Below, piece after piece: positions 51,141-59,966 of a stretch of DNA of 64,000 bases. Where the stretch lies: assembly GCA_910577045.1 (NCBI GenBank), contig CAJTLB010000001.1, positions 236,548-300,547 on the forward strand, in the 5' to 3' direction. Both the position numbers and the translations under genes were made by a program. Positions within the stretch are counted from its first letter, which is position 1; each line of letters begins with the position of its first letter. The notes under the pieces are model-generated. The model did no database searches and was not told the DNA's origin. It was given only the letters and a program-made list of their open reading frames with translations. This DNA is from an uncultured Lachnospiraceae bacterium (GTDB lineage: Bacteria; Bacillota; Clostridia; Lachnospirales; Lachnospiraceae).

Positions 51141-51695
51141 TTAAATATTCAGTAGATAAGCAATATCAGAAAAATTAATAAGTAGATCATTATAGATACC
51201 AGCTTTTATAGAGTCAGCAAAGGTATAATCTTCCGTATTTTCTAATTCGAAATTATAAACAAGGATACGGTTTTTTTCTGGATCAACAATCCAATATTCT
51301 CGAACCCCAGCGGTACGGTATTTAAATAGTTTTGTATAATAGTCCATTCGCCTGCTGCCTGGAGATACAATTTCAATAATCCAGTCTGGGGCTCCAAAAC
51401 ACCCCTTATCTGTAAGTTTATTGGGATCACAGATAATAGATATATCTGGTTCAACATAATTTATATTATCCTTGTGTAAAAATACTGCAAATGGGGAGAT
51501 ATAAGTTTCACAGGTTCCATTATTTTGCTTAATATATTCCCGGATAGTTGCAAAGAGTTCACCTACAATACGTTGATGGTTTCTTGTAGGTGGTGCCATA
51601 TAATAAATCTGACCATCTATTAGTTCCGCACGTTTTCCATCTGGTAGGGAATAAATATCATTAATAGTATAGAGGTGTTCTTTAGGTAATGGCAT
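51141..51695 (-). CDS. Uma2 family (DUF820) putative nuclease
   Basis: A 184-residue protein of the Uma2/DUF820 family, which has the PD-(D/E)XK nuclease fold. The acidic Glu of AELIDGQIYYMAPP, the Asp in VEPDISIICDP and APDWIIEIVSPGSRRMD followed by KLFKYRTAGVREYWIVDP fit the family. These proteins are widespread and multicopy in cyanobacteria and Clostridia, and their targets are unknown. It is transcribed against the efflux operon. The RBS on the minus strand is AAGGAGCG. Confidence 0.88.
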   Translation of the reverse strand: MPLPKEHLYTINDIYSLPDGKRAELIDGQIYYMAPPTRNHQRIVGELFATIREYIKQNNGTCETYISPFAVFLHKDNINYVEPDISIICDPNKLTDKGCFGAPDWIIEIVSPGSRRMDYYTKLFKYRTAGVREYWIVDPEKNRILVYNFELENTEDYTFADSIKAGIYNDLLINFSDIAYLLNI

Positions 51696-51903
51696 AAGAT
51701 TACGCTCCTTCCAATAATTGTGTGGCTGATTTTAAAATTGCAGCTTTTATTTTATTGTAGATATTTATATCTGCAATATATCAGGATTCTTTTTGTAAGG
51801 TGATAAAAGTATAGCATATAATTTTAAAAGTATCAATAACCTGTGCTTTGCAAATCAGTGCTAACAGTGGTGTTTTGTATTTATAGCAACCTGCTTGCTG
51901 AAT

Positions 51904-51933
51904 TTGGCGAGTTGTGTTATTCTATAGTATAAT
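51904..51933 (+). promoter_or_regulatory. Promoter of the DUF3737 gene
   Basis: TTGGCG (51904-51909), 18 bases, perfect TATAAT (51928-51933), 38 bases before the ATG. Confidence 0.55.
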
Positions 51934-51971
51934 ATGGAAATAAGTGATACATAAAAGTGGAGGAGAAAATA

Positions 51972-52847
51972 ATGAGAGAAACAATTATAGGGAAGCAATT
52001 TGATGAGGAACGTGCGTTGTATCATCTTCAGCATACAGATGTAGAAAATTGTATTTTTGCTGGGCCTTTGGATGGGGAATCAGCGTTGAAAGAATCTAGG
52101 GATATTGGCTTACAGAAATGCCAGTTTTCTTTACGTTATCCTTTGTGGCATGTAAAAGGGTTTACTATGGCAGATTCTAAAATGGATGATAAGACACGTG
52201 CAGCGATTTGGTATGCAGAGAATGGAGTAATTACAAATAGTATTTTAAATGGGATTAAGGCTGTACGGGAATGTGCCCATATAAAGCTGGCACACTGCCA
52301 GATAGATTCGCCAGAATTTGGCTGGAAGTCACAGGACATTACATTGTCTGGAACAGAGATTACATCAGAATATTTATTTTTGGACAGCCGGGATATAAGC
52401 TTGTCAAATGTTGAGATGAAAGGAAAGTATTCTTTTCAGTATGTGGAAAATTTAGAGATTGTAAATTGTAATTTGGATACAAAAGATGCGTTTTGGCACA
52501 GTAAGAATGTAATAGTAAAAAATAGTGTGGTAAAGGGAGAATATTTGGGATGGTTTTCAGATGGGCTGACCCTGATTAATTGTAAAATTATTGGCACACA
52601 GCCAATGTGTTATTGCAAAAATTTAAAATTAGTGGAATGTACAATGGAAGATACAGATTTATCTTTTGAGTATTCCGATGTGGAAGCAGAGATAAAAGGG
52701 CATGTTATTTCTGTTAAAAATCCAAAGTCTGGTATAATAACAGTGGATAGTGTAGGAGAAGTAGTTTGGGATGATCCAGTAATGGAGTGTACTGGGAAAA
52801 TAATAGTCCGGGAAAAAGAAATTCCAGAAAGGATATCTATGAATTAG
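51972..52847 (+). CDS. DUF3737 family protein (right-handed beta-helix)
   Basis: A 291-residue protein of the DUF3737 family. It consists of short repeats with the rhythm of a parallel beta-helix (VENCIFAGPLDGESALKES, then NSILNGIKAVRECAHIKLAH, IVNCNLDTKDAFWHSKNVIV, LINCKIIGTQPMCYCKNLKL). Homologues are soluble proteins in Firmicutes and Bacteroidetes without a fixed function. GGAGGAG precedes the ATG at 51972; a GTG at 51957 lies before it and is rejected. Single-gene unit ending at a two-way terminator. Confidence 0.88.
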   Translation: MRETIIGKQFDEERALYHLQHTDVENCIFAGPLDGESALKESRDIGLQKCQFSLRYPLWHVKGFTMADSKMDDKTRAAIWYAENGVITNSILNGIKAVRECAHIKLAHCQIDSPEFGWKSQDITLSGTEITSEYLFLDSRDISLSNVEMKGKYSFQYVENLEIVNCNLDTKDAFWHSKNVIVKNSVVKGEYLGWFSDGLTLINCKIIGTQPMCYCKNLKLVECTMEDTDLSFEYSDVEAEIKGHVISVKNPKSGIITVDSVGEVVWDDPVMECTGKIIVREKEIPERISMN

Positions 52848-52860
52848 GGAAAGGAATAAA

Positions 52861-52905
52861 AACAAGCATATTGTATTAAAAAATAAGATTACAATATGCC
52901 TGTTT
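52861..52905. terminator. Bidirectional terminator between convergent genes
   Basis: AACAAGCATATTGTA (52861-52875) and TACAATATGCCTGTT (52890-52904) pair with one mismatch, with A and T runs on both sides. It serves the DUF3737 gene (+) and the chemoreceptor gene (-). Confidence 0.75.
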
Positions 52906-52920
52906 TACTGTGTTATGTCC

Positions 52921-54594
52921 CTAGTCTATAATAAAGTGGTTCATCATTTCTACCATAGTTTTTACTTGTGTTTTTTGTTCTTCGCTAACGGCAGCAGTTT
53001 CTTCAGAAGTAGCAGCGTTGTTATCTACAATAGAAGAAACTTCTACAATATTTTCATTGACTTTATACATATGGGAAACATCTTGGTTTAACATTTGTAC
53101 AATTTGCCCGATTTTTTCTGTAGCAGCCTTTGCCGATGCTGTAACTTCAGTCATATTTAATGCAGTTTCATCTGCAATAGAAATGCCTTTGTCCATAACA
53201 AGGATAGTTGTTTGGATTAATTCGGAGGTTTTTCTGGCAGCTTTTGCGGATTCGTCAGCTAGGTTCTTTACTTGGTCTGCAACAACGGCAAAACCTCTTC
53301 CTGCTTCACCAGCCCTTGCGGCTTCAATGGAAGCATTTAAAGATAAAAGGTTTGTTTGGGAAGCTAAGTCTTCAATAGTCCCAATAATAGTATTAATCTG
53401 GGAGGAACAATTGCCAATTTCGCCAATTATATTTTTTAATTCTTCCATCATTTGGTTGCCAGCATTTAGTGTTATGCCAGCTTTAGAGGCAAGGTCGGCA
53501 GATTCTTCTGCAGCTTTACAGCTTTGTTCTATGCTTGCTGTCATACCCTTAAAGGTGGTAATTAATTCAGATACCCGCATAGCCTGGGAGGTACAACTTT
53601 TTGCTAAATCGTCAGCAGCATAAGCTAATTGTACAGAACCAGCATCAATTTGCCCAGAAACATTGTGGAGTGTGGTAACAGTTTCACGCATTTGTTCGCC
53701 AATTTTTTGGAAAGCTTCTTTAATTTCAACAAATTCGCCAACGTATTCTTGCTCGGTATGTATATTATAATTCCCATTTCCCATCTGGGTAAGGATTCCT
53801 GAGATTTCTTTTATCATGCCATGTAGGTTTTTCTTCATAAAGGCAATGGCAGAAACCATTTTCCCTACTTCACTTTCATCTGCTTCCATGGCAAGTTCTG
53901 TCTGGAAATCACCTTTTGCCAATACAATCATTTGATCAGAAACCTTTATAATTGGCTGTAGGAGTTCTTGGTTTGCAAATTTTATGGTTTTTATCATTTG
54001 AAAGATAACATAAACAAAGGAACATGCAAACAGGATTTCAAAAATTATCTGTAATAGTTGTAAGGTAAACTGGTTTTTATCTTTTCTATCTAAAATATTT
54101 AGTATGGTTTCATCTGTTAAGGAAGTAATCTGTTTAATTGTATTTGCGTATTCAATGCTAAATACACATGACTGTGCTGCTGTTAGATCGCCATTTTGTA
54201 CATAATTCATAGCATCTTTTTCTAATGGGACTAGATTTTCGGATAAAGAGGAAATGTTGGTTAGGCTTGTCCATTCTTCTTTTGTTAAGTTGCATGATTG
54301 TAAAATTTTTATAGCTTTTTCCCTGTTTTGGTCTTCATTTAATTCCTGCATATACGCATTATAGTATTCCTGTTCTCCAGTAACAACATAGGATTGTACA
54401 GCATTAGTTAATGTTTTAGATCCAATTCGATATTGGTTAAGTGCCATAGTAGTGTTGAGCTGGTTGCTATGCAGAGTGGATACTCCAATATTAAATGCAA
54501 TAAAACCAAGCAATAATATAGCCCCTGTCCCTATAGAAATATATGCCTGGCGCACTAATTTCTGTAATAGTGCAGATTGGCTTTTTGTGTTCAT
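52921..54594 (-). CDS. Methyl-accepting chemotaxis protein
   Basis: A 557-residue transmembrane chemoreceptor. TM1 is about residues 20-37 (GAILLLGFIAFNIGVS) and TM2 near 185-205 (IIFEILFACSFVYVIFQM). The extracellular domain between them has the four-helix-bundle type length. HAMP follows (LLQPIIKVSDQMIVLAKGDF), then the long coiled coil with the conserved tip IEDLASQTNLLSLNASIEAA and GEAGRGFAVVADQVKNLA. The ligand is unknown. No other chemotaxis or flagellar genes are in the window. On the minus strand AAGAAAGGGG precedes the ATG at 54594. Confidence 0.93.
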   Translation of the reverse strand: MNTKSQSALLQKLVRQAYISIGTGAILLLGFIAFNIGVSTLHSNQLNTTMALNQYRIGSKTLTNAVQSYVVTGEQEYYNAYMQELNEDQNREKAIKILQSCNLTKEEWTSLTNISSLSENLVPLEKDAMNYVQNGDLTAAQSCVFSIEYANTIKQITSLTDETILNILDRKDKNQFTLQLLQIIFEILFACSFVYVIFQMIKTIKFANQELLQPIIKVSDQMIVLAKGDFQTELAMEADESEVGKMVSAIAFMKKNLHGMIKEISGILTQMGNGNYNIHTEQEYVGEFVEIKEAFQKIGEQMRETVTTLHNVSGQIDAGSVQLAYAADDLAKSCTSQAMRVSELITTFKGMTASIEQSCKAAEESADLASKAGITLNAGNQMMEELKNIIGEIGNCSSQINTIIGTIEDLASQTNLLSLNASIEAARAGEAGRGFAVVADQVKNLADESAKAARKTSELIQTTILVMDKGISIADETALNMTEVTASAKAATEKIGQIVQMLNQDVSHMYKVNENIVEVSSIVDNNAATSEETAAVSEEQKTQVKTMVEMMNHFIID

Positions 54595-54620
54595 AATTCG
54601 ATCCCCTTTCTTAAACAAGA

Positions 54621-54714
54621 AGCTGCTGTAAAATAACAACTTCTTACAATATATAGCATAAATAATATAGAATATTTACTATATACTATAGAAGAATTGT
54701 ATTTTACAGCAGCT
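54621..54714 (-). repeat. Palindromic element in the leader of the chemoreceptor gene
   Basis: AGCTGCTGTAAAATA (54621-54635) and its exact complement TATTTTACAGCAGCT (54700-54714) flank an AT-rich centre that can extend the stem (TTCT/AGAA). It is 94 bases long and ends about 25 bases before the start codon. Size and placement are like the 98-base repeat before the ABC-F gene, and both have AGCTG at the gene-proximal end. Confidence 0.65.
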
Positions 54715-54889
54715 CCCAATGCCTTCATCTCTATGCTTCTATCTTTTATTATATGTAAAAAAGGCAAAAAAAGCAATAGTTATATGATGAATCGTTATGA
54801 TAAATGTTAGAAAGTAGTTATAAGCCCCGTATTGGCAGTATATTTGTTCCGACAATTTAAACACTTTTAATTCCTTATGAAATTAGCAC

Positions 54890-54918
54890 TTGTCTTTTCT
54901 TTGTGCCTTTGTTATACT
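54890..54918 (+). promoter_or_regulatory. Promoter of the sugar isomerase gene
   Basis: TTGTCT (54890-54895), 17 bases, TATACT (54913-54918), 54 bases before the ATG. Confidence 0.55.
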
Positions 54919-54972
54919 TACGATAGAGATTTTATAAGGAAATAAGAATAAGGATATTAGGAGGATTTAATT

Positions 54973-56391
54973 ATGTTAGTTGACACAAAGGCCAAATTAG
55001 GGGTATTTTCTATTGCATTAGGTGCATATTTGCCGCAGTTCCCATCATTGGTGCCGGAGTTTGAGGCTCAGTATGAGGCATTTAAAAAGACACTTCCTGA
55101 TACAGTAGAAATTATTGATGGAGGGATGGTGACAACAAAAGAACAGTCACAGGCAGCAGGGGATTTATTCCGTGCTGCAGATGTTGATCTGGTATTTTTG
55201 CAGTTATTAACCTATGCTACATCTTATAATATGCTTCCAGCAGTAAAAGATCTGGATGTCCCAGTAGTGCTTGTAAATGTCCAGAAATTAAAAGCACTTG
55301 ACTATGATCATACAGATATTGCTTCATGGCTAGGTGAAGGCTATGCTTGCGGGGCTGTTGGCGAGATGGTGGCAGATTTAGAAAGATATGGAAAGAGGCA
55401 TGCTGTAATTACAGGCGTTGTTGAAGGAGGAGATCCTGGCGTCCAGGCAGAGATTGAAGAGTGGTGCCGTGCTGCCCAGGTAAGGAGAAGGTTCCGTGAT
55501 ACGAATATTGCACAGATTGGAAGGCCATATCCTGGTATGATGGATCTTTATATTGATGAATCTAACTTATATAGAAGGATGCATTTATATACAAAGCAGT
55601 TTGACTGGGAAAAAATGTGGGCGATTGCGGATAATATTACAGATGAAGAGGCGATCCGTGCAAAGGCACAAGATATTTTGGATACTTTTGATGTGGAAGG
55701 TGGCGGAAGCATCGAGGAAGTATGGGAAATGGCAAAATACGTGGTTGCTTTTGAACAATGGGTGAAAGATGAAAAACTTGGTTTAATTGCTTCTCATTAT
55801 GATGGATTTGCGCAAGGCAAGGCAGGCGTGCTTGATAGTATGTTAATCCCTGCATTTTCTATGTTAATTAAACAAGGGACAGCTTGCGCAGTAGAAGGCG
55901 ATATGAAAGTTGCTATGGCTATGAGTATTTTAAAGACAATTTCTGGAACAGGCCAGCTTGCTGAGATGTACTCTATTGATTTTAATGATGATATTGCAAT
56001 TATTGGGCATAGTGGATCAGGCGATGCGGATATTTCTGATAAGAAGCCAACAATGAAGATTGTAAAGGTATTCCATGGAAAAACAGGCGGCGGTTATTTA
56101 ACCCAGTTTTATCCATATACAGGCCCTGTTACATATCTTGCTATTACACAAGATGGAGAGGGACATTTTAAATTTGTGGTTGCAGAAGGTGTGAATGAGG
56201 AAGGTAAAATTCTTTCCTTTGGGGATACCAATATGAGGACACGCTTTACTTGTGGCGCAAGAGAATTCGTAAACCGTTGGAGCGAATGTGGGCCAACCCA
56301 TCATTTTGCAGCAGCTACAGGCAGGCATATTGATACTATTTTAAAGGTAGCAAAGATTTTCAATGTATCTGTGGATATTGTAACTAGATAA
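54973..56391 (+). CDS. L-fucose/L-arabinose isomerase family protein
   Basis: A 472-residue protein of the AraA/FucI isomerase fold, which converts aldoses to ketoses with a divalent metal. The N-terminal Rossmann part has VDLVFLQLLTYATSYNMLPA. The C-terminal part shows CAVEGDMKVAMAMSILK, with the acidic pair expected at the metal site, FNDDIAIIGHSGSGDADI with a conserved His, and GPTHHFAAATGRH near the end. Whether the substrate is fucose, arabinose or another sugar cannot be told. No kinase or transporter is adjacent; a FGGY kinase lies far off at 1441. TTAGGAGGA precedes the ATG. Confidence 0.85.
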   Translation: MLVDTKAKLGVFSIALGAYLPQFPSLVPEFEAQYEAFKKTLPDTVEIIDGGMVTTKEQSQAAGDLFRAADVDLVFLQLLTYATSYNMLPAVKDLDVPVVLVNVQKLKALDYDHTDIASWLGEGYACGAVGEMVADLERYGKRHAVITGVVEGGDPGVQAEIEEWCRAAQVRRRFRDTNIAQIGRPYPGMMDLYIDESNLYRRMHLYTKQFDWEKMWAIADNITDEEAIRAKAQDILDTFDVEGGGSIEEVWEMAKYVVAFEQWVKDEKLGLIASHYDGFAQGKAGVLDSMLIPAFSMLIKQGTACAVEGDMKVAMAMSILKTISGTGQLAEMYSIDFNDDIAIIGHSGSGDADISDKKPTMKIVKVFHGKTGGGYLTQFYPYTGPVTYLAITQDGEGHFKFVVAEGVNEEGKILSFGDTNMRTRFTCGAREFVNRWSECGPTHHFAAATGRHIDTILKVAKIFNVSVDIVTR

Positions 56392-56409
56392 TAGGGAAGA
56401 TAGGTAAGG

Positions 56410-56442
56410 AAAAGCGCAAATCCAAGGTGGGTTTGCGCTTTT
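56410..56442 (+). terminator. Rho-independent terminator of the isomerase gene
   Basis: AAAAGCGCAAATCC (56410-56423) pairs with GGGTTTGCGCTTTT (56429-56442), one mismatch. Confidence 0.85.
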
Positions 56443-56478
56443 ATAGATATAAAAGAAAATGGATAAAGGGGAATTATA

Positions 56479-57996
56479 ATGGAAAATAAAAAACAAACAT
56501 CATTGTATGATTTTATTGCAAGTGCAGTAGTAGATGGGCAATTACCAAAGGATTTTTCATTGCCACAAAAAGCAAATAAAAATGAGATTAGGTGGATGGA
56601 CGGCGCAATGGATGGGGTCTATATTTATCATATGGGCTTTTCGGAATTAGCAGATGATAATAAAGCACTTATGATAGAAGCAGTTTTAGCGGCTTCTAAA
56701 AAAGACTTTGGCAAGGCAGATATATTATTTTGCAAGTTAGGGGAAAAGGTTCGTGCAATTGCTGCAATCGATGAACTCCAAGCTTATATAATAGATCATA
56801 AAGAAGAGTTGTCAGCAGAAAATATCTATGGATATGCAGTCCATGCGATTTTGGGTTCAGTAGACAGGGAATGTGTGAAATATGGGCTTTCTCTGTTAGA
56901 ATTATTTAATACAGATAATGAGGAGAAAATAAAGGATATTGTACGGACGATAGGGTTAAGTGATGAATTTTCTCTTTTTGCGGTTTATGTAATGCTCCAA
57001 TGGGAAGATGGGAATAACGAAGTATACCAGCTTGCAAAAAAGATTTATGGCTGGGGGCGTATCCATGCAATAGAACGGATAGAACCAACTACAGAAGAAA
57101 TCCAGGAATGGCTTTTAAAAGAGGGTGTGCATAATACTATTTTGCCATCTTATTCTGCTTTCACATGCTGGCAGAAATCAGATGCAGAAAATAGGTTAAA
57201 AAATCCATCAAAAGAAGAAATGGCTGGGATAAGGGATATTATTGCCGGGCTTTTAGAGGAAGGGCCAGTTTCAGGAATATCAGGAATAGAAAACCATAAT
57301 GATATTATCATGGTATTTTTAAATCAAATGGAAAAGCTAGAATTAACATTAGAGGACTATGAAGTAATAAGAGGAATCCGTATTTATTTTGAAAATCAGG
57401 ATGCAGATACAGATAATATAGGCATTGTCTCTTTATGTAATAAGCTTTTAGATACGGATATATGCAGGGATGTAGTATTAGAAGCTGTTAAAGAGGGAAG
57501 AGCAATTGGCTTGGCACAAGACTTAAAACTGGATTATAAAGAGGATATATTAGGGCTTTTAAAGACATCTTTTGAAGAGAAGTTTTATTTGTGCAGCTTT
57601 ATTATGGCTGATTATAAGGATGCAGTACTTAAAATTTTCCGTGAAAACCTGCCGCTAGAAGAAATGAAAACACTGCCAACTAATAGTCTTGGGCTTGGCA
57701 AGGAATACCAAAAGCAACATTGCCTAGAGAATATTTTACAAGAGTTAAAGATATACCCACTAGAAGGACAGGAATTTGTAGAAACAGCACTTCAGTCTGC
57801 GCCTATCCGAACAAGGAATATAGGGATTGCTGTGTTAGAATCATGGGTAAATATGAAACAAATTCCTCTTAAAGAATTAATGCCTGAAATATATAAGCTT
57901 CTTTGCCGGCTGCGGGATATTGAAACAGATGAGAAGGTTGTAAATAAGATGGATAGGTTAATAGCTGGAAATATTATATTTGAAGATAAGAAATAA
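56479..57996 (+). CDS. Hypothetical helical-repeat protein (505 aa)
   Basis: A 505-residue soluble, acidic protein, mostly helical with a HEAT-like rhythm. No signal peptide or membrane helix is seen. It begins TSLYDFIASAVVDGQLPKDF, has a mid segment DGVYIYHMGFSELADDNKAL and a late stretch RTRNIGIAVLESWVNMKQIP suggestive of a helical repeat. Homologues may carry the label limonene hydroxylase, but no monooxygenase motif is visible and no enzymatic function should be assumed. The RBS is AAAGGGGAA. It is separated from the isomerase by a terminator. Confidence 0.75.
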   Translation: MENKKQTSLYDFIASAVVDGQLPKDFSLPQKANKNEIRWMDGAMDGVYIYHMGFSELADDNKALMIEAVLAASKKDFGKADILFCKLGEKVRAIAAIDELQAYIIDHKEELSAENIYGYAVHAILGSVDRECVKYGLSLLELFNTDNEEKIKDIVRTIGLSDEFSLFAVYVMLQWEDGNNEVYQLAKKIYGWGRIHAIERIEPTTEEIQEWLLKEGVHNTILPSYSAFTCWQKSDAENRLKNPSKEEMAGIRDIIAGLLEEGPVSGISGIENHNDIIMVFLNQMEKLELTLEDYEVIRGIRIYFENQDADTDNIGIVSLCNKLLDTDICRDVVLEAVKEGRAIGLAQDLKLDYKEDILGLLKTSFEEKFYLCSFIMADYKDAVLKIFRENLPLEEMKTLPTNSLGLGKEYQKQHCLENILQELKIYPLEGQEFVETALQSAPIRTRNIGIAVLESWVNMKQIPLKELMPEIYKLLCRLRDIETDEKVVNKMDRLIAGNIIFEDKK

Positions 57997-58054
57997 TATT
58001 ATCAATAGGAGTTTTTAAGGGATAGATTTGTTTATAAAATAGAATTGCTGGTTG

Positions 58055-58651
58055 TTATTTGGTTTGTAGCTTAGTAAGAAGTTTAACGATTCCATTTCTA
58101 TTTTTTGCGGTTTTCATAAAAGCAGGGAGCATATCTGATTGAGAACGCATGGTGTGGTAAGTGTTATAAAAGCCAGGTTGGACAGTGCGTATATCTGCAC
58201 TTAGATAATCAATTAAATATTGTAAGTGTTCTCTGTTTAATGCCCATATTGTTTTTCCACGGTAATTTGTTTGGAAATAAAATGGATAATGAAAATAAGG
58301 GTCCTTTGCATGTTGTATGTTTTCAAATACTATACATTGTGGTTTTATACTACTGGAAACATCACTTATTACAGATTCTTTGCAATAAGGGCATTTAACT
58401 CGTATTTTTTGCCCATGGATTTTATTATTAGGCATAGAAACCCGGAAGTATTGTCCAGTTGTGGTACACTGGGCAGTTACTTCAAAGGCATGGACACCGC
58501 CTGGCATAGTTTCCTTTTTAGTATAACAGGATTTACATTGGAAAACGGCAATATTTCGTTCTTTATAAAAGCGGACAACTCCTGCTTTCCCACAGTTTGG
58601 GCAGACAACAACCATATTGTGGTATGGAAGATCATAAAATGTGGTTGCCAT
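58055..58651 (-). CDS. Zinc-ribbon protein with two CxxC pairs
   Basis: A 198-residue protein. An N-terminal zinc ribbon (VVCPNCGKAGVVRF and then FQCKSCYTKK) is followed by a second CxxC (VKCPYCKE at about residue 85). The C-terminal half has HYPFYFQTNYRGKTIWALNR and a helical end, as in TFIIB-type zinc-ribbon proteins of Clostridia. It may bind nucleic acid or sit in a larger complex; function unknown. AAGGAGAA precedes the ATG on the minus strand. A hairpin lies 50 bases upstream. Confidence 0.75.
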   Translation of the reverse strand: MATTFYDLPYHNMVVVCPNCGKAGVVRFYKERNIAVFQCKSCYTKKETMPGGVHAFEVTAQCTTTGQYFRVSMPNNKIHGQKIRVKCPYCKESVISDVSSSIKPQCIVFENIQHAKDPYFHYPFYFQTNYRGKTIWALNREHLQYLIDYLSADIRTVQPGFYNTYHTMRSQSDMLPAFMKTAKNRNGIVKLLTKLQTK

Positions 58652-58701
58652 ATAAATTCTCCTTACAAATATATTTTGGGGTATTCTTTTATTATATATA
58701 A

Positions 58702-58725
58702 AAAGGCTGGATTATGCCAGACTTT
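58702..58725. terminator. Hairpin with T-runs between divergent genes
   Basis: AAAGGCTGG (58702-58710) pairs with CCAGACTTT (58717-58725), one mismatch, with T-runs on both strands. It lies upstream of both the zinc-ribbon gene (-) and the 58840 gene (+), so it is not an obvious terminator for either. Confidence 0.4.
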
Positions 58726-58839
58726 TTTTGCTTGTTAAGAAAATTTTATCTTTTAAAGCATGGAAGCACAAGTGAGAAGGTTTGCCCTGACCAGAAAAAT
58801 AGAATAAGGAAACGCTAATAAAATGAGGTGCAAGAAAAT

Positions 58840-59355
58840 ATGAATGAAAGGCTGCGGGAAGAATATTATTTAGTTAAATTTAAAATTTTACAAGAAGAAT
58901 ATTATACTTTTTGGTATACAGATGACATAGATGGATTTTTGCTTGATAAAAATGGGAAGTTAAAGTTTTTTCTAACAAAAGAAGAAGCGATAGTTTTTGC
59001 AAAGGAAAAGGGATTTTTACTGAATACAAAAGATGCAGAAGAGGTTCTAGTATCCTCAGAAATCCTTAAAAAAGAGAATATAAGAAGGATAAATTGTAAT
59101 TTTTTCTTAAATAATTGGAATACGCTATCCGATGTGGCACATTCTATAAACTGTCAATTTATAGGTGATAGTAAGGGAAGAGTTATTCGGAATATTTATA
59201 TTAAGTTATTTTATGGCTGCAATATCCTGCTAGAAGAAGGGGATGAATATTATAGGCCAAAATGGAGTAAAAAGGAAAGATATTGGATTACGAAAGTAAT
59301 GAAGAATGGTTTTGAGATTTTAGCAAAAGGGTTAAATATAAAAATGGAATTATAA
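58840..59355 (+). CDS. Hypothetical protein upstream of the TolQ/ExbD-like operon
   Basis: A 171-residue protein, rich in Lys, Glu and aromatic residues, without signal peptide or membrane helix. It begins MNERLREEYYLVKFKILQEE and contains a Phe/Lys-rich middle. No family is recognised. ATGAGGTG stands nine bases before the ATG at 58840; a GTG at 58828 is rejected. The next gene begins 95 bases later behind its own promoter, so co-function is only suggested. Confidence 0.65.
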   Translation: MNERLREEYYLVKFKILQEEYYTFWYTDDIDGFLLDKNGKLKFFLTKEEAIVFAKEKGFLLNTKDAEEVLVSSEILKKENIRRINCNFFLNNWNTLSDVAHSINCQFIGDSKGRVIRNIYIKLFYGCNILLEEGDEYYRPKWSKKERYWITKVMKNGFEILAKGLNIKMEL

Positions 59356-59389
59356 CCTACATGGATCGACAAGTTTTTACGAAAATCTA

Positions 59390-59418
59390 TTCCAAAAAGC
59401 AATAAACTGATATATAAT
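59390..59418 (+). promoter_or_regulatory. Promoter of the TolQ/ExbD-like operon
   Basis: TTCCAA (59390-59395), 17 bases, perfect TATAAT (59413-59418), 32 bases before the chosen start. Confidence 0.5.
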
Positions 59419-59450
59419 GAACCTATGATAAACATGGAGGATTGTATAAG

Positions 59451-59948
59451 GTGGAAATTTTAGTTATTTTAAAAGATAACTTTTGGAAATTTGATTATAT
59501 TATTTTTGGTGCAGTTATATGCAACGTAATCTGTTATTTACAGGTAAGGAAGCATACTAATAAATTATATTACCATTATAATTCGTCAGATAAATTATCT
59601 AACCTTCCCGAAGAGAAGCTAGAAAAATTAAAAAGGAGCACAAAAAATAAAAAGAAATTATCGGCAGAGGAGTTATTGGATTCAAGGGAAAAAATGAATA
59701 AGGTGTATGCTTTATATGTAAATGTTACAACGATATTTCCGTTGCTTGGCATGTTAGGGACTGTATGGGCTTTGATTCCAATGGTTAATACAATTGGGAC
59801 AACAGACACATCTAATTTTTTTTCCGCTTTAACATCAACGTTTTGGGGAATTGTTGCAGCAATAATATTTAAGGCATTAGATTCCACGATTTCATATAAA
59901 ATTGATGACAATGAAAAACATACGGAACATTTATTGTTTAAAGAATAG
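59451..59948 (+). CDS. MotA/TolQ/ExbB proton channel family protein
   Basis: A 165-residue membrane protein with the three-helix plan of TolQ/ExbB. TM1 is about 12-29 (DYIIFGAVICNVICYLQV). A cytoplasmic loop of about 60 residues follows, rich in Lys and Glu. TM2 is about 90-112 (TIFPLLGMLGTVWALIPMV, the family's P-LLGLLGTV motif) and TM3 about 121-141 (FFSALTSTFWGIVAAIIFKA). These proteins form the pentameric stator of proton-driven motors. The start is GTG at 59451 with GGAGG ten bases before it; the TTG at 59442 is too close to that site. It leads a three-gene unit with two ExbD-like genes. Confidence 0.85.
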   Translation: MEILVILKDNFWKFDYIIFGAVICNVICYLQVRKHTNKLYYHYNSSDKLSNLPEEKLEKLKRSTKNKKKLSAEELLDSREKMNKVYALYVNVTTIFPLLGMLGTVWALIPMVNTIGTTDTSNFFSALTSTFWGIVAAIIFKALDSTISYKIDDNEKHTEHLLFKE

Positions 59949-59966
59949 TAGAAGGAACAGATTTAT

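Noticed and set aside
53018..53623. 201-codon plus-strand frame
   Set aside because: Antisense to the highly conserved signalling tip of the chemoreceptor.
1441..56391. A rhamnose/fucose utilisation cluster linking the kinase at 1441 and the isomerase at 54973
   Set aside because: The genes are more than 50 kb apart with separate promoters and terminators; only a loose metabolic link can be proposed.
58271..58738. 155-codon plus-strand frame
   Set aside because: Antisense to the zinc-ribbon gene, which has CxxC motifs and a proper start; the plus-strand frame has neither.
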